Positions 12,447-23,208 of a stretch of 64,000 nucleotides of DNA are shown piece after piece (the stretch's first letter is position 1; every line of letters begins with the position of its first letter). Location: contig JAYKYS010000001.1 of assembly GCA_036924285.1 (NCBI GenBank), forward strand, positions 34,223,501-34,287,500, given 5' to 3'. The notes beneath the pieces were generated by a model. That model did not search any database, was not told the DNA's origin, and worked only from the letters and a program-made list of their open reading frames with translations. Both the position numbers and the translations under genes were made by a program. The DNA comes from Asterella californica. Taxonomy: Eukaryota > Streptophyta > Marchantiopsida > Marchantiales > Aytoniaceae.

Positions 12447-13020
12447 AGACATGCCCGACTACTATAATTATATATACATGGCAGTACGTTTCTAAATGTC
12501 ATTGAAATTTTTTGTTTTTGTGTATATGGTTATCATAAAAATGTACAGTTTGCTGCGAGTTATCTCTCTCATCATGTGTTGTTTATGACATATGATGGAT
12601 TTTTGTATCATTTCTTGCTCTTGTGTGAGTTTAGTATTTAGATTATAATAATATTATTATTTGCATAATTAAGTTATATTTGATCAAGACATATCCTAAT
12701 TACAGATGCATCAGATTTGTAGTTTTCGTCCCGTACTATTTTATATCTATATTTGAGATTTTCAGACTAATAAAATGTGAAAGTCGTGTTTTTTGGCCTA
12801 AATTTAAATTTTGTATTTTTAAAATTCAGGGGAACAGACTGGAGTTCTCTTTGACACAAGCAGTTAACCGGTTGTTGTGAGTGGATTTTATCATCACATA
12901 ATTTTATTGATAATCTTTTTTTGGTTTGTGATATGTTCTTTTCACGTAAGTATATACATGTTCGAGCTTGAATTTTCATAGTGCAGCCCCACGTTGATTT
13001 CTACAAGGTATATTTATCTC

Positions 13021-13194
13021 CATCAGTTTCATGGCTATGGTCATCATGGGCACTTGAGCATGATTTTTACACCACTCGATTGACAAATCGCCATCGTATA
13101 GTTCATGGAAGATTTTATGGGAAGCATCTCCATAAATTTCATAGCTATGACCATCATGGACACTTTAGCACTATTTGTACACTACTCGATTGAT
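13021..13194. repeat. Diverged tandem repeat, 110-bp offset
   Basis: The 65-bp block at about 13021-13086 (TTTCATGGCTATGGTCATCA...) recurs at about 13131-13194 (TTTCATAGCTATGACCATCA...) with substitutions but no gaps. Both copies end in CACTCGATTGA/CTACTCGATTGA. Confidence 0.6.
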
Positions 13195-15480
13195 AAGAGT
13201 CTCCCTCCTACAGTTCAATGAACTTTTGATCGAGAGCTCTTTCGTTATGCGTTCTTGCAAAATTCTGGCACCCGACTCGGCATCGTGTCTTAATCTATCA
13301 GCATGTTCGCATGTCGAGGAGAAACTTAAATTCACGAAATAAGCCAAAGTATTACACGTCAACTTATACATTTCGAGAATGGAAAAGCCAAGCTTCTTTT
13401 CTCGTATAGTTTCTAGTTCAGCTTGACAACTTTCCAACATGCTTTTGAGCAAGAACGCTTGATGTTCATGGAACCTTACTCAAATGACTCACTCTTGCTT
13501 AACATGAATTCTTCTATGTGCACTAGGGGTTTCATACGATGTAACTCAACATGTATCCTTTATCTTATTAGTTTGTTTTGCGTCTATGTGCACATTGCTT
13601 GTAAACAAATAAGGGTATATATTCATATCTTCAATGTATTATAAGATCAAAAAGTAATTTTATTTTCATAAATAAATAAATAAATAAAATTACATTCTAT
13701 AAATAAGTTTTAAGATTAACATAAATATATTTTTACCAGAAAATATCATAGTTTTCTTTGTAAGTTATTTAGAAACTAAAATCATTCTATTTTAGTTTTA
13801 TTACTCACACATTTTTATAACAAAATCCTTTAGTGCACCCCCATAACCTTATACAATTTACCAAACGTTACACCAATAAAAAAATATTGATCAACAATTT
13901 TTTAACATAAATACCTAAATCACACATCTTATTTTGGTTACAGGTAAACTAGATACTTTGTGAAAATTAACAAATTAAGTTAGAAAAAGTAGAGTAACAG
14001 TTGTAAAACATTATATAAGAGATTTTTTATGTCTAAGAAACCTAACTTGACTCACTCATTGTTTACCCCTGAATTATAATACAAATTTGACAAACTCATA
14101 TTTTCCATCATAAATCGTGCTTTCTTCAGCTCTAAAGCCACCAATAGTGATTTAAACTGCATGCTTTCAACTGCACGATTGTCCACAAACCATAAACTAA
14201 ATCCTTTACGGCAAACATCTTTGGTGGTAGAACTCTTGCCGCTTGAGGTTGAATAGAGAACTTTTTCAGAGCATCTCCACCCCAACAATGGAAACGGACT
14301 TCGCAAGATCCAATTCCGAGTCTCTTATAAACCGAGGGGAAAAAGTTATTCCTTGCGTTTCTTCCTCATTCGTTCAAGGTTCAGCGTAGACGTTTATCGA
14401 AACACGAAACACGAGATAAACATGTTCATGAGATCGTATTTTCTCACACGCCATGTCAAGAAGATGACTAGTCATGTAGATTGTTTACACCAGTGGAGAT
14501 GTTCTCACTTGTACCTCCATCACATCCTCTATGAGAACATTAGTTGTTACTTAGACATGTTCGTTCTCTATTTTCATAACTTGATCCATTCGGCTTGTAT
14601 TCTTAATGAAGGATTACTTCTCTATCCAGTTTTGACCACAAAGAAAGATGATCTGTCCAGTGTTTTTGTATATATTTCCAAGTATAGAATGACTTGTGAT
14701 TATCTAAGAGTTCTACTATCTATCATTTGTAAAGTTGGCTGCATGATTCATTTTTGGTAACCTATTGTCTTTGAACGTTTGCAAGTTTAAAGAATATTCA
14801 TGTATTACATAATGTGGTTTAGTTCTGAACAGTTTCGGTTAACATATAAACTGTTTATAAAATGGTTCGATTTCAGGTGTTTCGGTAAAAATTGGTTATA
14901 AACTGCTCAGTACCGTTCTAGCTTGATCGGGTGAATTCTATTCTATTGAATATAATTAATCGAGCTTATAAAATCTCAACATTTATTTATATTATATTCT
15001 CAACATTTATTTATTCCTCATTTTGGTTAACTTGATCATTAAGTTCTTTACATTCTTATTTCTGGTGTTACTTTTCATGAATTCAGGTCTTGCATTAGTT
15101 TTATGTGTGAGGTGGTTTTCTTCCAAACTGTTGTACTCATGGTTCAGTATACATCTCGTTTTATTTAACTAATGTAACTACACAAGATGTAAGAATATTT
15201 AAATTTAACAAAATGAAACAATTAAAGGTACAGAATTATTAAAACAATTATACATTACAAGGTATTAGAATAATATAACAAATTTTCCGTTCTTCTCATA
15301 CAAATATAAATGATATAAAAAGAGAACAATAAAACTCTAAACCGTTTATTTTATTCCCAAGTATTGTGCTACTTTACGAAGAGTAAAGGGCTAGGGTAGG
15401 ACAACTGGTATAACAAGTAACAGAAACAATGCAAGACTAAAAGGCAACAAGAGTAACAATAACAATAATAATTAAAGATT

Positions 15481-15660
15481 AGTGTCCCAAATGGTTTAGC
15501 CTACAGTCCTATAAGAGAAAAGTCATGGGTTCAATCTCTTACATATACGATTGGAGGTGCATGCGCTGCAAACCGTTAAAGAAACTTTTGGTCCAAATCT
15601 CGCTGTGATAGACTCACATGGACAATTCCATGGTCCGCAAAGACCCCAAGGGACAGATAA
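15481..15660 (+). mobile_element. SINE-like element with tRNA-type internal promoter
   Basis: TGGTTTAGCCT at 15492-15502 resembles a pol III A box and GGTTCAATCTC at 15528-15538 a B box, spaced as in tRNA-derived SINE heads. Downstream are TTGGAGGTGCA and a conserved block (GGTCCAAATCTCGCTG, ACATGGACAATTCCATGGT). Both blocks recur in the minus-strand copy near 22.3-22.4 kb, and the second alone near 16.2 kb. The shared order of head and body is the reason for calling a family. Confidence 0.55.
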
Positions 15661-16214
15661 TAACATTTATCATTTATTTAACTACTTTAGCATGCATTTC
15701 ACTGCAATATGTCAATCAATTCGTATTTGGATCCGGTCATCAGTGTTAAAACCGTGCGTTTTCGAGACATATGTTGATTCAAACCACTCATTTCTATATT
15801 CTTATTGGTTCAGTACCTCCCAAGATGAATATCATAACATGTAAACAAAGAAGACATGAGACACAAATATAGTATAGAAACCAACCCTAAGAAACCTCAA
15901 AATTTTGAAAAGTTTATTCTCGAGCTCTTCTACTACATGAAATCTAAAAGGTTAGTCCGGATGGTCTCCCTACTACCGATCTACATATTCAACAGAATAT
16001 ATACAAAAACCTTGAAACACTAAGCAGAGAGAATGCATTAAACTTGAGTCTAACTCCATGTAATAATCAGCACCCTCTCTCCCTTAAAGAGAGAGTGTTC
16101 TTCCTAGAATCAATAATCTCTTTGGTTTAACACAAAATCTTCTAAGTGAAAAGTCGCATAAGTCGAGTTTTTCTAGATTTGGTTAGAATTACATACAGTA
16201 TGAAGTGTTAATGA

Positions 16215-16275
16215 AGCTTCTGGCCTGAGTATCGCTGATGGACTCAGATGAACAATCCAATGGTAATATCCTTTT
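16215..16275 (+). mobile_element. Truncated copy (body only) of the same SINE-like family
   Basis: GGCCTGAGTATCGCTG, then GGACTCAGATGAACAATCCAATGGT, aligns with the body of the copy at 15.59-15.64 kb. No A or B box is seen upstream. Confidence 0.45.
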
Positions 16276-16788
16276 ACCATTTGCCTCAATCACCTGTTGT
16301 GATAGTCTTCTCCATACGATGATCGATCATATCGAATTAAAAAAAAGTTTTTCGTTAAATATTAATGTTACAATATTTGTTAAGTATAATGTCTTCAAAA
16401 CGTCATTACGTTTGACATATTTTGTGTTATTTATTAACACTTATAAGTTTTTGTCTACACTTGACGTTTACACTGTTTCTTGTTGTTTTCTTTTTCATGT
16501 CTTATCATACCTTTGCTGGATAAAAAAAGTTGTTTTGATCTCGTAAATTTAGTTCAGAGGTACAACGTCGCTATGAAAGAAGGTCTTGCTTTGGATCGAT
16601 ACTATCATTTTGCTTCACCTGCGAAACATAATCACATCATATTGTATAAGAATATAAAAGAAGTTAAAGCAAAGTGGTAGGACTGCTGATTGTCAGTCAG
16701 TTCAGTAGTCTTGTTGTGCAACTTTCACAATATGAGTTTAGATTCAAGGGTAATCTTAGTTGCATTGTAACCACCAATTCCAGCACAG

Positions 16789-18297
16789 GTATAAGATCTT
16801 AGAAGACAAAAAACTCAAGCTGCAGCAAAAATATGAAAAGGATTGGCGACTTTCTCAACATACTGAGGTAAATCGAGAGCTTTGGTGAACAATCTTTGAG
16901 AAACGAATGAGAAGGTACAGTGTTAGACATTCGATTTGCGGTGTCCATGAAATTTCATTGACTCACCTGACTTATACAAATTCCTCTTGAGGGCTTCGGT
17001 AGTTGTTTCTTCTTTTACTAAGCAGTGATTTTATCTAATATCGGGTTCTTATGATTGGTATTCTGCAGCTTGCAGGTATCAATTGTGAGCTTGCAGCGGC
17101 ACTCAATTGAGGTCAGTGGCTAATACAGGTCCCAACACATGTTTTTAAGTATCTCAAGAGTACAGAGAGGATATAAGGTTTCCTTCTTTTGCATGGTGTT
17201 TTTCTTACAAGACAAGAAGCAGCAGCTACTCGACAAGGAACTGGAGATCAAAGACTTGCTTGCTTAGGTGGAGAGGACGAATAGCCAGCTGGAAATCCAA
17301 CTTAAAGTGAATGGGGTACTGATAAAGAAAAAAGAAGCGGTAAGTTGATGGTCACTCACTTCATCCATTCCCTCGGGATGCTGAAAGGTGTATGACGCAA
17401 GAGACACTTTGAACTCTATATGTCTTTGTCCAAGACGTTAGTTCGACAGCGATTGCAGTGTTCAAGCCATTGATCGTCAATGATTGCGTTAAAAATGTGG
17501 GTAAACGATGTGCCGGAGGCCGGTCGTTGCTCATCGTATTACGCAGCCTTGTTCCATTGTTTGTATTGATCTGATGTCAAGCACAAAAGTATCTAGCCAT
17601 TGGTTGTACTCTTTGAAATGCGTAGCCAGAGATTCATTCGTAACAAGTTTGGGTTTCTTTTCAGGTTGAGTGGGAGTTGATGGAAGCTGAAGTTGAGCGG
17701 GATAGATTGCAAGAGAGTCTTAAAGAGAGTTGAGGTTCGATGGAGGAAGAAAGGATGATGTTCAAGACTGGAGGTAATCTAATGCCTCTCCAGGGGATAA
17801 TTTGGTGACTAGGGGATACTATGTCTTTGTTATGCAGGTATCTTGGATTTCGAACAACTGTACTTTTAGATCAAAAGATGCTGACCGGTTGTAAGATTTG
17901 TATGAAAGAAAACTATTATAGTGGGATGAGTTTTCTCTTGCCGTTTGATAAGTTCATGAGGGTACAATTTTCACATTCATCATCACAGCATCCAATTGGA
18001 GGTTGAGACATCGGCTTAGATGTAGAGGTATATTGATAAATACTTCTCATCACCACTAAACATTCGTAGAAAAGTGTGACAGAGCGACTTAAGAAAGAAG
18101 TACCTTGGACCTCTGAGCCACAACAGCCTCTTCATGTATTGTGGTTTATTCCATTCTGCTGGTATGGACTCGGTTAGATGTAAATGATGAATCTTGAGAC
18201 GCAAATCTGCAATAACTTGTGCACGTCTCGATCACATTCTAAGTCAGCTGCCTAGCATGTGCAGGATACTCGAAAGATGGAGCTTCTGGAACTTGCG
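16789..18297 (+). pseudogene. Decayed multi-exon gene for a long coiled-coil protein
   Basis: Successive GT-AG exons can be read: 16789-16867 (ILEDKKLKLQQKYEKDWRLS), 17069-17111 (LAGINCELAAALN, then TGA), 17212-17339 (DKKQQLLDKELEIKDLLA, TAG, VERTNSQLEIQLKVNG), 17665-17773 (VEWELMEAEVERDRLQESLK, TGA), a likely one from about 17837 (ILDFEQLYF, TAG), and 18265-18297 (DTRKMELLELA). Phases agree between neighbouring exons where checked (16867/17069, 17111/17212 and 17339/17665). Glu/Lys/Leu heptad texture marks a coiled coil. Each of four exons carries a stop. Those at LLA(TAG)VERT and LKES(TGA)GS are one C-to-T change from CAG and CGA. I do not recognise the family. A preceding stretch at 16556-16678 (YNVAMKEGLALDRYYHF) may belong to it. 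Confidence 0.55.
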
Positions 18298-18856
18298 GTG
18301 ATAAGTATGCATTGAATCGACAAATGTTCTTCTTCACGCTCGTGCATACCTTCCTATTAGTAAAAGCGCAGCAGTGTGAAGGTGAGACGTTGAGTTGATG
18401 TAGTTTTTGATTTTCGCTTCGTCAATTCTTCGGGAGCCGCTTTGGTCTCGATCAGTACTGACAGAGACATAGATCTCTTCACAGTTATGACTACGATTGT
18501 CAGCTGTGAGAAAGAGCCAAGAGTGACTAGTAGGTATGGCTTCTATGCGTATTGTACGTAGCACTTGGAAAGTTTTTTCAGTTCGATAAGAAAACTTTTC
18601 CTTATCGAATTGAAAGATTATAAGATTTTATTGAATGTCTAACAAGACAAAGAATTTGACGAATCTAATACGCTCTTGACGTGCGGAGCTTCGCCACGGA
18701 TGTATAACGAGCTCAGGTGTCATCTGTTATCTTTTGCGATTTCCTGTGACTGTTAAGGCTTTTGTAACTGCTCGTGTACCGTTCCTTAACAGACTCACTC
18801 ACATTGCCTCACGATGGTTATCAATCAGAAGATGGAAAGAGTTTTCTATTTTTTAG

Positions 18857-19084
18857 GATTTAATAGAATATTAAAATCTATAGTAAACTATGCACAAATG
18901 CATAGCAAAAATAGTGTATGAAAGTCTAATAAAAAAATCCCATAAACTATAAATTATTGTGGATATTTAAGATTTAATAGAATATTAAAATCTATAGTGA
19001 ACTATGCACAAATGCATAGCAAAAATAGTGTATGAAAGTCTAATAAAAAAATCCCATAAACTAGAAATTATTGTGGATATTTTT
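18857..19084. repeat. Tandem duplication of a 114-bp unit
   Basis: The units 18857-18970 and 18971-19084 are identical except for about two to three bases (for example TAGTAAACTA versus TAGTGAACTA). This marks a recent duplication in non-coding AT-rich DNA. Confidence 0.85.
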
Positions 19085-19752
19085 CATATATATATCTCTA
19101 CATATCAAGAATTTTTTCTTGATATTAGTTTCTGATTACGGGTAGACTACTCTTCCCCCAAACTATCATCTGGTTATGGAGTTAGCCCTACCGCAAAATA
19201 ACAGGCTTGGCTTTTGAAGTTTCGGCCCGAGGAGAGCAAGGTGACAATACAGGATTTCTATTGTGGTCGATCTGTTTTTTCTGGTCTTATGTAAAAAGTT
19301 ATAGCAGATTGATTGTTCTTTCTCATCAGTTTGATGATTGAATTAAGAGGTTATAGTTTTCTCAGCCTAGAAGAAGTGTATCCCTTTGGTCTCTTGAAAA
19401 TGGGACCCCTTTGATCTCATGGGAATGAGAGGTTAAATTATTTAACCATGACTAAATAAGAGACTTTATCTGAACATACTTTTGTTCAAACATGACAACA
19501 TCAGACTCGCATCCAAGATGTCTCATAAAACTCTAAAATAACCGGATGAGATGAGACCACTCAGCACACAGCAAACTTTGGTAAAAATTAAACATTTCTA
19601 TATGTGCCTTTCCATCTTTAGATGAGAGTTGAATATGCATGCAACATGAACTTTTGGGGAACTGCTGCACGCGTATTGTTATTGAAAAATATTTAAATAT
19701 TATATAGAAAAATTATTCTAAAGCTAAAAAGAATCAAATATATTTAAAAGCT

Positions 19753-19862
19753 AAATGTCAGGTGAACCTGGAGATATGAAATTTGGTTATACTTTTGGGA
19801 GCGCGGCTTACCTCATGGGTTATAGAACAAACTTTTTGCATCTCCAGGTTCACCTAACATTT
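19753..19862. repeat. 23-bp inverted repeat enclosing 64 bp
   Basis: The left arm at 19753-19775 (AAATGTCAGGTGAACCTGGA start) and right arm at 19840-19862 are complementary with one mismatch. The right-arm sequence CATCTCCAGGTT...TAACATTT recurs at 21276-21309 and, in diverged form, at 22109-22142. The element is therefore part of a dispersed family. Confidence 0.65.
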
Positions 19863-20088
19863 TTTTTTTAGCGCATAAAAGTTAGTTATAATTTAAATCT
19901 TTTGTTTTTTTTTGTTTTCTACTTCTAGCCTCCCTCGCTTAACCCTTGAGAGCGAGTGTGGTCTTTTCTTACCTCAGGGGTTATAGGTATAAGTGCGAGA
20001 TATTAAAATTAAAAACCAAAATTAACAAAATATTTAATTATTTATCTAACCCTTTCTAATAGAATGATTAGATAATAAATTAAATTGT

Positions 20089-20155
20089 ATGTGTATTCCC
20101 CCTCTTCCGAACTTGGAAGAGGGTGAATATGCCTCCCTAAAAGGTGAATATGCAC
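20089..20155 (+). repeat. Hairpin followed by GGTGAATATGC motifs
   Basis: CCCTCTTCC (20100-20108), loop GAACTT, then GGAAGAGGG (20115-20123) form a perfect 9-bp stem. GGTGAATATGC follows directly and is repeated 20 bases later. Related hairpins with different stems lie at 39517-39548 and, degenerate, near 40050. Confidence 0.6.
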
Positions 20156-21159
20156 GCTTCCCAATGGAGAAGAAAGAAGAAATTAATATCATATTCTCAT
20201 TCTCGGCTCCAAGAAAAAGGAACATCGTTCCAAATCAAAACATTTCTTATTTACCATTATTAACCTATAATTCTGTACATGCACATCTGAGAGTAAATAC
20301 ACCCTTTCAACAAGAATATATTAAGCTACAAAAACAAAGAAAAGTAGATAATTAGATAGACACTTGAGCAACTTTGAGCATAATTATACTTCCCAAGGTT
20401 AGTGCTTTGAGAGTAAATTCGCGTAATATAACATGCAGCTGACATGTCCATGTGGTTGCTTACTACAAAAGTTTTATTTTGTGATATAATCTATATTAGT
20501 TTAAAAACTTGAATATATAACACAGTACTGAAAAAATGATAATCTAATAGCGTTGTGTGACTCTCTTGTAAGAAAACAGATAAAGATAATTTTACGAGTT
20601 TCTAATAGTTTACCATACATAAACCATATTAGGCGGGTCTCACTTGAATGTTATCAAGGCCTGTTACCTTTATTATTACTGTTAGTAATTAATTAGAAGT
20701 AGCATTAATTATAAGCGAAACTTTGTGATGTCATTATGATAAGCTCTATTAAAAGTCATGAAAACAATATGTTTATGAAGAAAAGTTTTTGATGAAAATT
20801 ACGGATATGAAGGTATCTCCACCGAAATGAATCTAACGCTATTATAGCGTTAAGAATCACCGAGATGCTGCTTTTGCTCGACATTAGTTCAACCAATATC
20901 TTCCTCATACATATTGTATAGTAAAATCAGAATGAAACCATAAAATAGTTCCTTAAAGTTGCTTGTATGACACAAAATTTTATGATTTGCGTGGATCGTT
21001 AGAAAGTGGAGACACATGAATACCATCAATATGGAAGCATTCTTTTAAAGCCAGCAGTCTAGAAGTGACCGTTCATTTCCATTACATCTAATAAACTAAA
21101 AGTCTAACTTCCTTGCCTATTATTCACCTCCTATATATTTCTGATGGAAGAGGAAACTA

Positions 21160-22235
21160 CGCAAAGGTTAAGTAATAAATTAAACGGCAAAGAGAATGTT
21201 TGGATCAGCTCTCATATGTAGTTTTGGGAGTGTGTTTGTCAGCGCTCTCTTTACGGGTTTTCTTCTAGATTTTTCTGCATCTCCAGGTTTATGTATCACT
21301 TAACATTTAGAAATATTTTAATATTTTAATCAAATTAAATATAAACTTCATTTAACATTTATATTTTTTTCGATAATAACAATAAACAAAAGTTCCCGAA
21401 AGCGACATTGTATACATATTCCCCTTTCCACGCAGAAAGCTTAAGTAATAAATTAAACCATTGACTAAATGATTAAACGAGTTCAGCAGGCTGCCGCATT
21501 TATATTCTCAAAGGTGCGTCTGACTCCCTCCACTTATTGGTAAAGTCTGGCTCCTCTCGTAACTATAGGTCCATCTAACATATAGTAATTAAATAATAAT
21601 AATAATTTACTAACTTAAAATTCATTACCATATATATATATTTTAATATAATAAAAAGAGCAAAAATTCTCCCAAGTCGATCGAGCATGCATAGTATTGT
21701 ATTATACTTTCTCACTGCATCCGACCATGTAGCATAGGTTCGGTTTGGAAAATTTATTGCTATGCATCTGCATAGTTTACCGAAGGTTTTTTATGACAAG
21801 AACCCTGGGAAGTGGGGACGGCTTTCACCTCCCTGGCTAAATAAAGTTAAATCAATAGACTATTTTGTCCATCTGCAGTTTTACCTTTGCAGTTTACTTT
21901 ACTTCAAGACTGTAGTTCTTCTTCTTGAAACATGGGGTCCTATATCAGTATTTTTGATAGAGAGGGAAAATATGCAAACGTTTAATGCAAGGGTTAGGTA
22001 ATAAATTGGTTAAATAAAATATACTTTTTTCATCAATAGATGATCAGATTTGTAGTCTTTGAAGTGCACGAGTTTATGTTGTTCTTATGGGTTATATCAA
22101 GATTTTCCTGCATGTCCAGGTCCGGTTATCATTTAATATTTAAAGATAATTTTAATACTTAACATTGTGTTTTTTTTCGATAACAACAAGCGAACAAAAG
22201 TTCCCAAGAAGTCCATGTGACATGCAGTATATATG
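21160..22235 (+). repeat. Two diverged repeat units with about 830-bp period
   Basis: Three landmarks recur in the same order about 825-833 bases apart: AGTAATAAATTAAAC (21170; diverged near 21995), CTGCATCTCCAGGT (21275; CTGCATGTCCAGGT at 22108), and a TTTTTTCGATAA...AACAAAAGTTCCC block (about 21365 and 22170). No coding capacity is visible. Further relatives lie near 19.8-20.1 kb. Confidence 0.5.
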
Positions 22236-22309
22236 CATGTATTTTCTTGTTTACAAAGTTGTTAACTTGTCCGTTTTCCCTTCAAGGAGCATTGGACTGT
22301 CCTTTGTGG

Positions 22310-22430
22310 GTAACCACAGCGTACACGGACCAGATTGCACATACATCGACTTCTTGCACCTCCAACCGGGAGCAGGCGAGTTTGAACCCCAGACCTTTCG
22401 CTTAGAGGTCTGAGAACCAACCATGAATTA
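22310..22430 (-). mobile_element. SINE-like element, minus-strand copy with tRNA-like head
   Basis: Read on the minus strand, TGGTTGGTTCTCAGACC (A-box region) is followed by a hairpin CAGACC...GGTCTG, as in an anticodon arm. A B box GGTTCAAACTC then lies at 22388-22378. Downstream TTGGAGGTGCA and a CTGGTCC...GCTGTG block match the plus-strand copy at 15.5 kb. Confidence 0.55.
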
Positions 22431-22689
22431 TCAAAGGCTTATCAGAATTAAAAGTTCGTGGGATTGGATCCAAGCAAATCAATTACAAATTAATTAAGTT
22501 ATATTTCGTGTATCAATAGCTGAACTATAACGCATAGCTCGGTCAAAAGCGTTTGCATGCGCAGCACCTTGTCGCCATTAAGTAAGAGACGTTTTAGGGA
22601 CAGAACACAAAACGAAGTGAACATGAAATAACAAGAAGAAGCGAAAGCGAAAAAAAGGAGTCATGTCGTAAAGAGCAGAAAGGTGGGAC

Positions 22690-23208
22690 CGTCCACGTCC
22701 CACGGACTCTTTTCCGTTCCCTGCCCGTCGGGCCGGGCCGGGCCGGACCTTCATGCTTCCATTTCGGGCAGTGTGCCCTCCTTCCCTCGACCACTGCCCT
22801 TCCTTCTCTCCTCTCGTCAGCCAGACTCCTCTCCTTGAGAAGGCCGAGCTCGCCCTCCGATCTGCTCGGCAGAGCCTCAGTCAACTTCGATCGATCCATC
22901 TCCGCTCCAGTCGGCCCCGTTGCTCGATCGCGTCCTACACCTGTTGTCCTGGCTCGCTCGACTTCGTTTCGATGCGCATTTGGAGCTGTTTCATGGCAGT
23001 TTTTAAGTCCCAATCCATCCATTTTGTGTAGGTTTGGTGTGTAAATTGGCGACAGGAGTCGCCAGACTGCGCGAGGAACAGATCTATGGCCTCATATTGC
23101 TGATTCGGAAAGGGCATTGAGGAGCCGAGGAAGGTGGAGAGTAGTAGGCAGGAATATTGATAGGATAGGACAGGCAGTTGAGGTGAGGCGAGGCGGTGGA
23201 CAGCTGCG
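22690..23208 (+). promoter_or_regulatory. GC-rich promoter and leader of the COPB gene
   Basis: A GGGCCG tandem tract at about 22729-22746 is followed by a CT-rich stretch (22755-22830). This contrasts sharply with the AT-rich DNA upstream. GGGCC-type elements and CT-rich initiation regions are common at plant housekeeping genes. The exact start of transcription cannot be read from the sequence. Confidence 0.4.

Larger units (their letters stand above)
11022..16550. other. AT-rich intergenic region with decayed repeats
   Basis: The first few hundred bases are probably the rhomboid gene's promoter and leader. The rest is AT-rich and holds the small repeats and fragments listed separately. A 12-bp tandem doubling (GTTCAGCCTTA unit) lies near 11490-11515. 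Open frames such as 13171-13452 minus and 14353-14760 plus lack recognisable features. Confidence 0.35.

Noticed and set aside
14353..14760. 135-codon open frame in AT-rich DNA
   Set aside because: It starts at TTG, is rich in residues expected from AT-rich sequence by chance, and shows no motif or splice partner.
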